Shown: positions 1-6,562, counted from the stretch's first letter. The stretch is DNA of 6,745 nt from JBICHM01 sp043101835 (GCA_043101835.1 JBICHM010000133.1:1-6745), one strand, 5' to 3'. A program made the numbers and translations. The notes: a model not told the origin generated them from the letters alone.

Positions 1-80
1 CCACTGCTCGCCGCCGCTTTGGGCGGCGCAGCAGTGCCGGTGGATGCTGGAACGCGAAGGGCGCGAAGCGGCGCGAAGGG
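1..80 (+). repeat. Hairpin plus CGCGAAG repeat, copy 1
   Basis: Positions 2-36 fold into a hairpin: CACTGCT (2-8) pairs with AGCAGTG (30-36), and CGCCGCC (9-15) pairs with GGCGGCG (22-28), with C29 bulged. After a short spacer, 48-80 carries degenerate direct repeats of CGCGAAG. The same arrangement occurs in opposite orientation at 729-803. The 21 nt at 48-68 are an exact reverse complement of 741-761, while the hairpin stem bases differ but keep their pairing. This points to a dispersed, structure-conserved non-coding repeat family. The window starts inside or at the edge of this copy, so its true left end is unknown. Confidence 0.75.
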
Positions 81-86
81 CATCGA

Positions 87-153
87 TGTAGGGCGGCCTT
101 CAGGCCGCCTGTTGCATGCCCGCATTCAATGGCGGCCTGAAGGCCGCCCTACA
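87..153. repeat. REPIN-like inverted REP doublet with GTAG ends
   Basis: Two exact 23-nt inverted arms (87-109 and 131-153) flank a 21-nt centre. Each arm is itself a small hairpin: GGCGGCC (92-98) and GGCCGCC (103-109) around TTCA on the left, and 131-137 with 142-148 around TGAA on the right. GTAG lies at the outer base of the left hairpin (88-91) and its complement CTAC at the right (149-152). A GTAG tetranucleotide next to a short palindrome, present as an inverted pair, is the known architecture of REP/REPIN elements mobilised by RAYT (TnpA_REP, Y1) transposases. No RAYT gene is in the window, so the assignment rests on architecture alone. It could also act as a transcription-ending structure for the gene on its right. 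Confidence 0.65.
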
Positions 154-682
154 GGGAATCGACCGGCGTAGACGGCTCTTCGCCCCATCGCCCGCCGAGT
201 TCTTCGGTCTGGTAGTCGCACTCGTCAAAGTCAGGATCGAAACCGATCATGCTTCGCAGCCAATCTCGACTCGATGTCGGCAGATCGGCCGCTCCGAGGA
301 ATCGAATCTCTGGTGGCTCACCGACCGCGGCGCGCATCTGCGCTGCGTCGTAGTCGGCGAACCACCAGGCGCGCCGCCACCGTTCCGACCTCTTGTCGTA
401 CTCGTCAATGGACAGCACCGATTCTGTGCAGTTGTCGTGTAGTCGATCATCCCAGCCTGAAACACGATACTCACAGCGATCAAAGTCCGGATCGACAAAA
501 ATCACGCCGCGAAGCCATGCCCGATGTGATTCGCCAAGCGTTACTCCCGAAGTTTCGCGAATGGCCGCCGGCCCTCGTTGATCGCCCTTGCGCTTGGGAT
601 CAAAATAGTTCGCGATGTACCAACTTCGCATCCAGCGACTAGTCGCTCGATCGAATCCCTCGATGATGAGATGGCTGCTCAT
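149..682 (-). CDS. Hypothetical protein with two tandem copies of a 'W-LR...FDPDFD-C-Y' module
   Basis: Family not recognised; 177 residues from the chosen ATG. Residues 5-72 and 90-157 align without a gap at a constant offset of 85, with 26 identities of 68 by my hand count. Shared features are RW-R-W at 16-21 and 101-106, Y26/Y111, IR at 41-42 and 126-127, WLR at 56-58 and 141-143, DPDFD at 64-68 and 149-153, C70/C155 and Y72/Y157. No signal peptide or membrane segment is visible, so it is probably cytosolic; it is rich in Trp and acidic residues. The frame is open up to 820, but that extension reads through repeat DNA, and module 1 begins right after the ATG, so I start at 682. A weak GGGG precedes the ATG by 8 nt. 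The TAG stop lies inside the REPIN right arm. GC is low in parts (two 60-nt lines near 50%), suggesting transfer. Function unknown. Confidence 0.6.
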   Translation of the reverse strand: MSSHLIIEGFDRATSRWMRSWYIANYFDPKRKGDQRGPAAIRETSGVTLGESHRAWLRGVIFVDPDFDRCEYRVSGWDDRLHDNCTESVLSIDEYDKRSERWRRAWWFADYDAAQMRAAVGEPPEIRFLGAADLPTSSRDWLRSMIGFDPDFDECDYQTEELGGRWGEEPSTPVDSL

Positions 683-728
683 GGCGCAGTCCCCACTCCG
701 TCTCCCTCCGTCTTCCTCTGCGTTCAAC

Positions 729-803
729 CCCTTCGCGTCACTTCGCGCCCTTCGCGTTCCATCCCCCAGCCGCACTGCTGCGCGGCTTCGCCGCGAGCAG
801 TGG
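729..803 (-). repeat. Hairpin plus CGCGAAG repeat, copy 2 (inverted relative to copy 1)
   Basis: The hairpin spans 773-802: CACTGCT (773-779) pairs with AGCAGTG (796-802), and CGCGGC (781-786) pairs with GCCGCG (790-795). Inward lies the CGCGAAG block; 741-761 is the exact reverse complement of 48-68, and similarity continues to about 729. Further left, 691-727 is a polypurine-rich stretch on the minus strand (GGAGGGAGACGGAG type) that may be a tail of the same repeat; it abuts the start of the hypothetical gene. The hairpin begins 14 nt past the stop of the amidohydrolase gene, so it could help end that transcript, but no T-run follows. Confidence 0.7.
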
Positions 804-816
804 CACACGACACCGG

Positions 817-2103
817 TCAATTCGTCGCGCTGTGCAGGTAATCCAGCAGCACATTCGTCATCACGGTGATGCCCACCGGGATCGACTCGTCCACGGCGCG
901 GAAGGTGGGGGTGTGGGCGCCGCCGGATTCGCCGCCGGGCTCGCGCGTGCCGAGGAAGTAGAAGAAGCCGGGGACCTCGCGCGCGAAGTAGGCGAAGTCC
1001 TCGCCGCCCATGATGGGGTTCTGCTCGTGCACATTCGAGGCGCCGAGCACGCGCTCAATGGTGGGGACCATCTGCGCCGTGAGGTCCGGACTGTTGATGG
1101 TGGGGGGCGTGTAGCGGTCGTAGGCCATCTCGAACGAGCCGCCGAATGCGCTGGTGAGGCCTTCGAGGATCTCGCGCATGCGCATCTCGACCTGGTCCTG
1201 CACCGCTTCGTCGTAGGTGCGGACGGTGCCTTCGAGGTAGACGCTCTCGGGGATGATGTTGTAGCGCTGCCCGCCGCGGATGATGCCGACGGTCACGACG
1301 CTCGGCGCCAGCGGCGAGAGGTTGCGCGAGCGGATCGTCTGCACCGCGTCCACGAACTGCGAGGCGGTGACGATCGGGTCGATGCTCTCCTCGGGGCGCG
1401 AGCCGTGGGCCTGCCTGCCGAAGATGGTCACGCGGAAGTGATCGACGCTCGCGAGCGCCGGCCCGACCGAGTACGCCACATGCCCGACTTCCCGATCGGC
1501 CGTCGTGTGCAGGCCGAAGATCACCTCGGGGTTGTGCTTCTCGAAGACGCCTTCCTTCAGCATCAGCTGCGCGCCGCCTTCTTCGCCGACCGGCGCGCCC
1601 TCCTCGGCCGGCTGGAAGATGAAGACGATGCGCCCGGGGATCCGGTCGCGCATGCCGACGAGCACGCTCGCGACGCCCATCTGCACGCTCGTGTGGATGT
1701 CGTGCCCGCAGGCGTGCATCACGCCGACTTCCTGGCCGTTGTAGGTCGTGCGCACGGTGCTGGCGAAGGGGAAGTCCGTCTCCTCGGTGACGGGCAGCGC
1801 GTCCATATCAGCGCGCACGGCGATGGTCGGCCCCGGCAGCCCGCCCTCGAGCACGGCCACGACGCCGGTGTGGGCGATGTTCGTCTCGGGCTCGAGGCCC
1901 AGCGAGCGCAGGTGCTCGGCGACGAGCGCGGCCGTCTTGAACTCCCGGTTGCTCAGCTCCGGGTTCTGGTGGATCTGGTGGCGCAGCGCCGTGATCTCCG
2001 GCGTCACCGCGCGCACCGCCTCGTCGACTTGGTGCTGCGCGAGGGCGAGCGGGGCGGCGGCAAGGCAGGCAAGGAGCGCGGGGGTCGCGGCGGCTGAACG
2101 CAT
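817..2103 (-). CDS. Exported M20D-type metallopeptidase/amidohydrolase (hippurate or N-acyl-amino-acid hydrolase-like)
   Basis: Predicted metal-dependent hydrolase of N-acyl amino acids or related amides; 428 residues from the chosen ATG. M20 hallmarks are in order: DMDALP (99-104), HACGHD (130-135), QPAEEG (164-169, catalytic Glu and metal ligand), GLH with H199, the dimerisation-domain QAHGSRP with H233, NIIP (282-285), GTVRTY (292-297), GGEDF (366-370) and HTPTF with H397. The Cys-His-Glu-His-His pattern matches the amidohydrolase subfamily (hippuricase, IAA-amino-acid hydrolase). Residues 1-22 look like a Sec signal peptide ending ALA before Q23, so it is probably periplasmic; Cys13 is too early for a convincing lipobox. 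I chose the ATG at 2103 because it starts the signal peptide and GGAG lies 9 nt upstream (2113-2116); the frame is open to 2232 but that part overlaps the divergent gene. Exact substrate is not decidable. Confidence 0.9.
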   Translation of the reverse strand: MRSAAATPALLACLAAAPLALAQHQVDEAVRAVTPEITALRHQIHQNPELSNREFKTAALVAEHLRSLGLEPETNIAHTGVVAVLEGGLPGPTIAVRADMDALPVTEETDFPFASTVRTTYNGQEVGVMHACGHDIHTSVQMGVASVLVGMRDRIPGRIVFIFQPAEEGAPVGEEGGAQLMLKEGVFEKHNPEVIFGLHTTADREVGHVAYSVGPALASVDHFRVTIFGRQAHGSRPEESIDPIVTASQFVDAVQTIRSRNLSPLAPSVVTVGIIRGGQRYNIIPESVYLEGTVRTYDEAVQDQVEMRMREILEGLTSAFGGSFEMAYDRYTPPTINSPDLTAQMVPTIERVLGASNVHEQNPIMGGEDFAYFAREVPGFFYFLGTREPGGESGGAHTPTFRAVDESIPVGITVMTNVLLDYLHSATN

Positions 2104-2171
2104 GGGCGGTGTCTCCGGGAGTGTGGCGGACGCTGTATGGTGACGGCCCGAGCGGGGAAAGGAAAGCGCCG
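2104..2171. promoter_or_regulatory. Divergent intergenic region between amidohydrolase and cupin genes
   Basis: These 68 bp separate two diverging start codons and must hold both ribosome binding sites (GGAG at 2113-2116 on the minus strand, AGGA at 2160-2163 on the plus strand) and probably both promoters. TATGGT at 2136-2141 is a possible plus-strand -10 box, with no convincing -35. I see no clear operator palindrome. Assignment as the promoter region is inferred from layout. Confidence 0.4.
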
Positions 2172-2537
2172 ATGGCGAAGCACGCGCGTGTCGAGGCCTG
2201 GGCCGATCGCCCCACCCTCCATCCCATCCCAAAGATCGATCTCCAGCGCATCAGCGGCGAGAAGGCCATGGCCCAGCGCGTGACGCTCTACCCCGGCTTC
2301 GCCATGCCCGAGCACCACCACGAGAACGAGCAGCTCGTCGTCGTCCTCTCGGGCAAGGTCGTCTTCGGCGTCAACGGCAAGGGGACCGACGCCTACGAAG
2401 ACATCACGCTCACCGGCGGCCAGGTGCTCGTGCTGCCGCCGAACTGCCCGCACGATGCGCGCGCGATTGAGCAGACCGAGATCCTCGACATCTTCAGCCC
2501 GCCGAGCGAGACGACGGGCGTGGATCAGCGCCGCTGA
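2172..2537 (+). CDS. Small single-domain cupin protein
   Basis: A 121-residue cupin, essentially one beta-barrel domain. Cupin motif 1 is G42 through PEHHHENEQ to G61, giving likely metal ligands H48, H50 and E53. Motif 2 is G83-QVLVLPPNCPH with the fourth ligand H94. Such stand-alone cupins bind a divalent metal and may act as isomerases, dioxygenases or small-molecule sensors; the sequence does not say which. No signal peptide is seen, so it is likely cytosolic. The ATG at 2172 is preferred over the upstream GTG at 2109 because AGGA sits 8 nt before it and the extra 21 residues would overlap the divergent promoter and RBS region. The MFS gene follows 44 bp downstream on the same strand. Confidence 0.85.
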   Translation: MAKHARVEAWADRPTLHPIPKIDLQRISGEKAMAQRVTLYPGFAMPEHHHENEQLVVVLSGKVVFGVNGKGTDAYEDITLTGGQVLVLPPNCPHDARAIEQTEILDIFSPPSETTGVDQRR

Positions 2538-2581
2538 GCCCCGTGCATCCAGCGCGCCCCGCGCGGCGAAGTGTTTCTTCC

Positions 2582-3910
2582 ATGCCCCGTGAAGACCTGA
2601 TCGAGCGCGTCTACGAGTTCATCACCGAGGAGGACGACGATCGCGCGTGCGATCAGCTGTCGGACGAGGCGTGCGAGGAGGCGCCGCGGTCGTTCGTGCT
2701 GAACGCCACCAGCGGCGGCGCGACAAAGCTCGCCGAATCGCTGGCGAGCCCCGACCTCGTGCTGCCGTGGCTGCTCGGTTCGCTCGGCGCGCCGCTGGCG
2801 CTGGTGGGGCTGCTGAACCCGATCCGGCAGGCGGGCTCGCTGGCGCCGCAGATGATCGTCAGCGGCGCCATCCGGCGCCTTCCCGTTCGCAAGTGGGTGT
2901 GGATCGGCGGCGGGCTCGCGCAGGCGGCGTGCATCGGCGCGATGGGCGCGGTCGCGTGGCTCGCCCCGTCGCTGGGCGGCGCGAGCGCGGGGTGGATGAT
3001 CGTCGGCCTGCTCGCCATCTTCAGCGTCGCCAGCGGCGTGCAGTCGGTGACCTTCAAGGATGTGCTCGCCAAGACGGTGCCGAAAGGCCGGCGCGGGCGC
3101 CTGCTGGCGGCGCGCGCGTTCCTCGGCGCGGGGCTCACCCTCGGCGCGGGCGTCGCGATCCGCGTGCTGCTCAGTGAGGACACCGAGGCCCGCGCCTTCG
3201 CCTGGCCCCTCTGGATCGCTGGGGCGCTGTGGGTGCTCGGCGTCGCGCTCTTCGCGCTGATCGGCGAGAAGCCCGGGCACACGGATGGCGGGCGCAGCGC
3301 GATCAGGGAGGTGCGAAAGGGCATGGGGTTGCTCGCGCGCGAGCGCGGCTTCCGGCGCTTCCTCGCCACGCGCGGCCTGCTGCTGGCCATCCCGCTCGCC
3401 ACGCCCTTCTACATCGTGCTCTTCCGCGAACGACTCGGCGGCGGGCTCGGCGCCCTCGGCGTCTTCATCGTCGCCACCGGCGTGACGGGCCTGGTCGCCA
3501 GCCCGATCTGGGGGCGCTTCGCGGACAGGTCCAGCCGGCGCGTGATGGGCGTCGCGGGCCTGATCGGCGGCGCGGCGGCGGGGATGGCGCTTGCGACGAC
3601 GCTGCTGCCCGAGGCGTGGCGGACGGCCCCGGTGCTCTCGGCGGTGCTCATCATCAACGCCTTCGCCTACGCCGGCGCGCGCCTGGGGCGGAAGACCTAC
3701 CTCGTGGACGCCGCGCCGGGCGACGAGCGCCCGCTCTATGTCGCCAGCGCAAACACGACGATCGGCGCCCTGACGATCGCCGGCGCCGGGCTGGGCGCGC
3801 TCGGCGAGGTGATCGGCGTCGAGGCGCTCGTCGTCGTCCTCGGCGCGCTGTGCCTCCTCGCGGCCATCAGCGCGTGGTTCACGCCTGAGGCGGAAGAGAT
3901 GGTCGGCTGA
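2582..3910 (+). CDS. Major facilitator superfamily (MFS) transporter
   Basis: Inner-membrane permease of unknown substrate; 442 residues from the ATG at 2582. About eleven hydrophobic segments are visible, near residues 60-78, 105-127, 138-155, 178-197, 208-227, 264-281, 290-309, 321-341, 350-367, 393-410 and 413-433. With one weak helix missed, this fits the usual twelve-helix fold. The motif GRFADRSSRR (311-320) is a good MFS motif A in the second half; the equivalent first-half loop (NPIRQ to RRLPVRK, about 79-104) is degenerate. A charged, acidic cytosolic N-terminus of about 40 residues precedes helix 1. A GTG at 2543 would add 13 residues, but neither start has a clear Shine-Dalgarno sequence. 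It follows the cupin by 44 bp and may share its transcript. It ends 6 bp from the convergent peroxiredoxin gene with no obvious terminator between. Confidence 0.85.
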   Translation: MPREDLIERVYEFITEEDDDRACDQLSDEACEEAPRSFVLNATSGGATKLAESLASPDLVLPWLLGSLGAPLALVGLLNPIRQAGSLAPQMIVSGAIRRLPVRKWVWIGGGLAQAACIGAMGAVAWLAPSLGGASAGWMIVGLLAIFSVASGVQSVTFKDVLAKTVPKGRRGRLLAARAFLGAGLTLGAGVAIRVLLSEDTEARAFAWPLWIAGALWVLGVALFALIGEKPGHTDGGRSAIREVRKGMGLLARERGFRRFLATRGLLLAIPLATPFYIVLFRERLGGGLGALGVFIVATGVTGLVASPIWGRFADRSSRRVMGVAGLIGGAAAGMALATTLLPEAWRTAPVLSAVLIINAFAYAGARLGRKTYLVDAAPGDERPLYVASANTTIGALTIAGAGLGALGEVIGVEALVVVLGALCLLAAISAWFTPEAEEMVG

Positions 3911-3916
3911 GCGCAG

Positions 3917-4552
3917 TCAGGCGTTCGGCTGCGGCGTCGTGCGCAGGTACGGCTTGATCTCGGTGAAGCCCTTCGGGAAGAGGGTCTTCGCCTCCTCGTT
4001 GCTCACCGCCGGCACGATGATGCAGTCGTCGCCCTGCTTCCAGTCGGCGGGGGTCGCCACCTTGTGCTTCGCCGTCAGCTGCAGCGAGTCGATGACGCGC
4101 AGCAGCTCGTCGAAGTTCCGCCCCGTGCTCGCCGGGTAGGTGAGCGTCAGCTTGATCTTCTTGTCCGGCCCGATCACGAAGACGCTGCGCACCGTGAAGG
4201 TGTCGTCCGCCTTCGGGTGGATCATGCCGTAGAGGTTGCTGACCTTGCGGTCGTGGTCGGCGAGCAGCGGGAAGTTCAGGGCGACGCCCTGCGTCTCGGC
4301 GATGTCCTTCGACCAGCCCTCGTGATCCTTCAAGGGATCCACGCTGAGGCCGGCGATCTTCACATTGCGCTTGTCGAACTCCGGCTTCAGCTTCGCGGCC
4401 CGACCGAGCTCGGTCGTGCAGACCGGCGTGTAGTCCTTCGGGTGGCTGAAGAGGATGCCCCAGGAGTTGCCCAGCCACTCGTGGAAGTGGATCGGGCCGG
4501 CCGTGGAGTCCTGCGTGAAGTCCGGTGCGGTGTCGCCGAGTTGCAGCGCCAT
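3917..4552 (-). CDS. 1-Cys peroxiredoxin (Prx6/AhpC-TSA family)
   Basis: Thiol peroxidase that reduces hydrogen peroxide and organic hydroperoxides in the cytosol; 211 residues, normal for bacterial Prx6-type enzymes. The thioredoxin-fold AhpC/TSA domain covers about residues 3-140, with the active site P38-KDY-T42-P-V-C45 (PxxxTxxC; C45 peroxidatic) and R122 in VRSVFVIGPD as the likely active-site arginine. The C-terminal 1-cysPrx domain (about 150-205) shows ATPADWKQGDD and the VSNEEA...FPKGF pattern. The only other cysteine is C177, so no standard resolving cysteine is evident. The ATG at 4552 is supported by GGGAG 8 nt upstream (4561-4565). It has its own 102-bp upstream region, so it is probably a single-gene unit, and it converges with the MFS gene. 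Confidence 0.95.
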   Translation of the reverse strand: MALQLGDTAPDFTQDSTAGPIHFHEWLGNSWGILFSHPKDYTPVCTTELGRAAKLKPEFDKRNVKIAGLSVDPLKDHEGWSKDIAETQGVALNFPLLADHDRKVSNLYGMIHPKADDTFTVRSVFVIGPDKKIKLTLTYPASTGRNFDELLRVIDSLQLTAKHKVATPADWKQGDDCIIVPAVSNEEAKTLFPKGFTEIKPYLRTTPQPNA

Positions 4553-4584
4553 AGCGATTGCTCCCTTCGTGAAATCGGAGGGAG

Positions 4585-4590
4585 ATCGTA
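4585..4590 (-). promoter_or_regulatory. Possible -10 box of the peroxiredoxin gene
   Basis: The minus strand reads TACGAT, which matches 4 of 6 bases of TATAAT. It would start transcription near 4578, leaving a leader of about 26 nt that contains the GGGAG ribosome binding site. No recognisable -35 hexamer lies 16-18 nt upstream. The rest of 4553-4654 is very GC-rich with short hairpins but no T-run, so a ychF terminator cannot be called. Confidence 0.25.
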
Positions 4591-4654
4591 GCGTGCCGGC
4601 GGACCGCCTCGCGACCCGGCCTGCCCGGGCTTCCCCCGGCCCGGCATCCAGCGA

Positions 4655-5779
4655 TCAGCGGTTGAAGAGGAAGTGGCAGACATCCCCGTCGCGCATCACA
4701 TACGCCTTGCCCTCGGTGCGCATGCGCCCCTTCTCGCGGATCGCCTTCTCCGAGTGCAGCTCCTCGAGGTCGCCGACGGTGTACACCTCGGCGCGGATGA
4801 AGCCCTTCTCGAAGTCGGTATGGATCGTGCCCGCGGCCTGGGGGGCCGTCGCGCCGATCGGGATCGGCCACGCCCGGACCTCCTTCGGCCCCGCGGTGAA
4901 GAAGTTCTGCATGTGCAGCAGGCGGAAGATGGCCCGCGCCACGCTGTCGAGCGCGGGTTCTTCGAGGCCGAGGCTCTCGAGCATCTCGGCGCGGTCGGCG
5001 TCGTCGAGCTCGGCGAGCTCGCTCTCGATCTTCGCGCAGACCGGCACGACCTCCATGCCCTCGGCCGCCGCACGCTCGCGGACCTTCTGCGCCAGCGGCC
5101 CCTGGCCGAGCACATCGCTCTCATCGACATTGGCGATGTAGAGCGTGCGCTTGGCGGTCAGCAGGTTGAGGTGCTTCAGCTGGCGGAGTTCTTCGGGGTT
5201 GTCGCCGAGGCCGCCGCCGGCCAGCAGCGTGCGGACCGGCAGGCCCTCGCTGACATGCGGCGCGATCTTCTTGAGGACGCTGAGGCGCGCGATGGCCTCC
5301 TTGTCGCCGCTGCGGGCGGCGCGCTCGGCCTTCGGCAGCGCGCTCTCGACGGTCTGGAGGTCCGCGAGGGCGAGCTCGGTCTCGATCGTCTCGATGTCGC
5401 GGATCGGGTCGACCGAGCCGTCAACATGGGTGATGTCTTCGCCCCCCGCGGCCGTCTCGAAGCAGCGGACCACCTGACAGATGGCGTCCACCTCGCGGAT
5501 GTGGCTGAGGAACTGGTTGCCGAGCCCCTCACCCTGGCTGGCGCCGCGCACGAGGCCGGCGATGTCCACGAGGCGCAGCGTGGCGGGGATGACCTGCTGC
5601 GTGGGGATGAACTTCGTGATGGTCGCCAGGCGCGGGTCGGGGATCTCGACGATGCCGACATTGGGCTCGATCGTCGCGAAGGGGTAGTTCGCGGCGACGG
5701 CGCCCGCCGCCGTCAGCGCGTTGAACAGGGTGCTCTTGCCCACATTGGGCAGGCCGACGATGCCCGCTTCGGTCGCCAT
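4655..5779 (-). CDS. ychF: Ribosome-associated ATPase YchF (Obg-like ATPase, OLA1 family)
   Basis: Conserved TRAFAC P-loop protein that binds ribosomes and hydrolyses ATP rather than GTP; in other bacteria it is linked to translation and oxidative-stress responses. At 374 residues it is slightly longer than the usual ~363. The G domain shows Walker A GLPNVGKST (9-17), switch I NYPFATIEPN (31-40), and switch II DIAGLVRGAS followed by GEGLGNQFL (72-91). ANVDE (216-220) replaces the usual NKxD, the change that gives YchF adenine specificity. A coiled-coil-like helical insertion lies at about 129-175. The C-terminal TGS domain (about 291-372) ends GKAYVMRDGDVCHFLFN. GGAG lies 10 nt before the ATG (5790-5793). 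aat is 55 bp upstream on the same strand, so co-transcription is possible. Confidence 0.97.
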   Translation of the reverse strand: MATEAGIVGLPNVGKSTLFNALTAAGAVAANYPFATIEPNVGIVEIPDPRLATITKFIPTQQVIPATLRLVDIAGLVRGASQGEGLGNQFLSHIREVDAICQVVRCFETAAGGEDITHVDGSVDPIRDIETIETELALADLQTVESALPKAERAARSGDKEAIARLSVLKKIAPHVSEGLPVRTLLAGGGLGDNPEELRQLKHLNLLTAKRTLYIANVDESDVLGQGPLAQKVRERAAAEGMEVVPVCAKIESELAELDDADRAEMLESLGLEEPALDSVARAIFRLLHMQNFFTAGPKEVRAWPIPIGATAPQAAGTIHTDFEKGFIRAEVYTVGDLEELHSEKAIREKGRMRTEGKAYVMRDGDVCHFLFNR

Positions 5780-5834
5780 CTCGCGTGTGCTCCGGAGAGT
5801 TGAGCGGGGATGGTAGGCCGGGGGCGTCGAGCCG

Positions 5835-6557
5835 TCAGTCCGCCGAGGCGAGCGAGCGGATCAGGGCGTCGGGCTCGAAAGGCCGCCACGCGGGGTGTTC
5901 CTCCACCGCCGCCATCAAGGCGTGGAGGTACCGCGCCTGGGAGATCTCGACGCCCCCGAGCCGCTCGGTGTGGTCGTTGAGGAACTGCACATCGAAGAGC
6001 GGAAAGCCCCGGGCGCGGAGGTGCTCGCAGGTGAGGGCGAAGCACGCCTTGCTGGCGTCGGCGCCGTCGAGCGGGTGGCGCTCGCCGGAGGGCAGGCGCG
6101 GCTGCGCGCGGTGGAACATCGATTCGCCGAAGAACGCGCCGCCGAGCGTCACGCCGTAGAGCCCGCCGACGAGCGCGCGCTCGCCGGTGTCGGGGTCTGA
6201 GCGCCACGCCTCGACGCTGTGGGCGCACCCGGCGTCGTGCAGCAGCAGGCACCACTGCACGATCTGCTCGTTGATCCAGGAGGTCGGCTCGTCGGGGCGG
6301 GGCTCGGCGCAGGCGCGGATGACGGCCTCGAACGCCTCGTCGCTTGTGTAGGCGAACCGGCCCGACCGCATCGTCCGCAGGAGGCGGCGCGAGGGTCGCG
6401 CGGCGCCCGCGCCGGTCAGCGGCACGACGCCGCGGATCCGTGTCGTGCAGAAGCACACCTCGCCCGTCTCGGGGTCGGCCATCGGGAACGCGCCCTGCCG
6501 ATACAGCGACAGCAGCGCGTCAACCGTGGTGCGTTCATCCGGCGAGAGCGGCCTCAC
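5835..6557 (-). CDS. aat: Leucyl/phenylalanyl-tRNA-protein transferase
   Basis: Cytosolic enzyme of the bacterial N-degron pathway: it transfers Leu or Phe from charged tRNA to proteins with N-terminal Arg or Lys, marking them for ClpS/ClpAP. It has 240 residues (E. coli 234). Family motifs are YRQGAFPMAD (19-28), SWINEQIVQ with HSVEAW (93-118), LVGGLYGVTLGGAFFGESMF (129-148), ASKACFAL (168-175) and FDVQFLNDHTERLGG (188-202). E145, D189 and Q191 correspond to E. coli E156, D186 and Q188. The GTG at 6557 is preferred because the next in-frame ATG (residue 26) would remove the YxxGxFP motif. No Shine-Dalgarno sequence precedes it. ychF follows 55 bp downstream. The start region is mirrored in the terminal inverted repeat. 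Confidence 0.95.
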   Translation of the reverse strand: MRPLSPDERTTVDALLSLYRQGAFPMADPETGEVCFCTTRIRGVVPLTGAGAARPSRRLLRTMRSGRFAYTSDEAFEAVIRACAEPRPDEPTSWINEQIVQWCLLLHDAGCAHSVEAWRSDPDTGERALVGGLYGVTLGGAFFGESMFHRAQPRLPSGERHPLDGADASKACFALTCEHLRARGFPLFDVQFLNDHTERLGGVEISQARYLHALMAAVEEHPAWRPFEPDALIRSLASAD

Positions 6558-6562
6558 GACCG

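Noticed and set aside
683..820. 46-residue N-terminal extension of the hypothetical protein
   Set aside because: It is translated repeat DNA (hairpin and CGCGAAG block), and module 1 of the protein begins directly after the ATG at 682.
832..2097. Long plus-strand frame (421 codons) opposite the amidohydrolase gene
   Set aside because: Antisense shadow typical of GC-rich DNA: low-complexity Arg/Ala/His/Asp-rich product with no family motifs, while the minus frame has all M20 motifs.
4553..4654. Possible terminator between ychF and the peroxiredoxin gene
   Set aside because: Only short GC-rich stems (CCGGG with CCCGG) and no T-run; such stems are expected by chance at this GC content.
3879..4871. 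Minus-strand frame (330 codons) across the peroxiredoxin gene, its upstream gap and the ychF end
   Set aside because: Out-of-frame reading of two well-supported genes; the product is Arg/Gly/Asp-rich and matches nothing recognisable.
4673..5803. Long plus-strand frame (376 codons) opposite ychF
   Set aside because: Antisense shadow; the opposite frame is an unambiguous YchF.
5713..6456. Minus-strand frame (247 codons) overlapping aat and the ychF start
   Set aside because: Alternative frame of aat with an Arg/Ala-rich product; aat motifs lie in the other frame.
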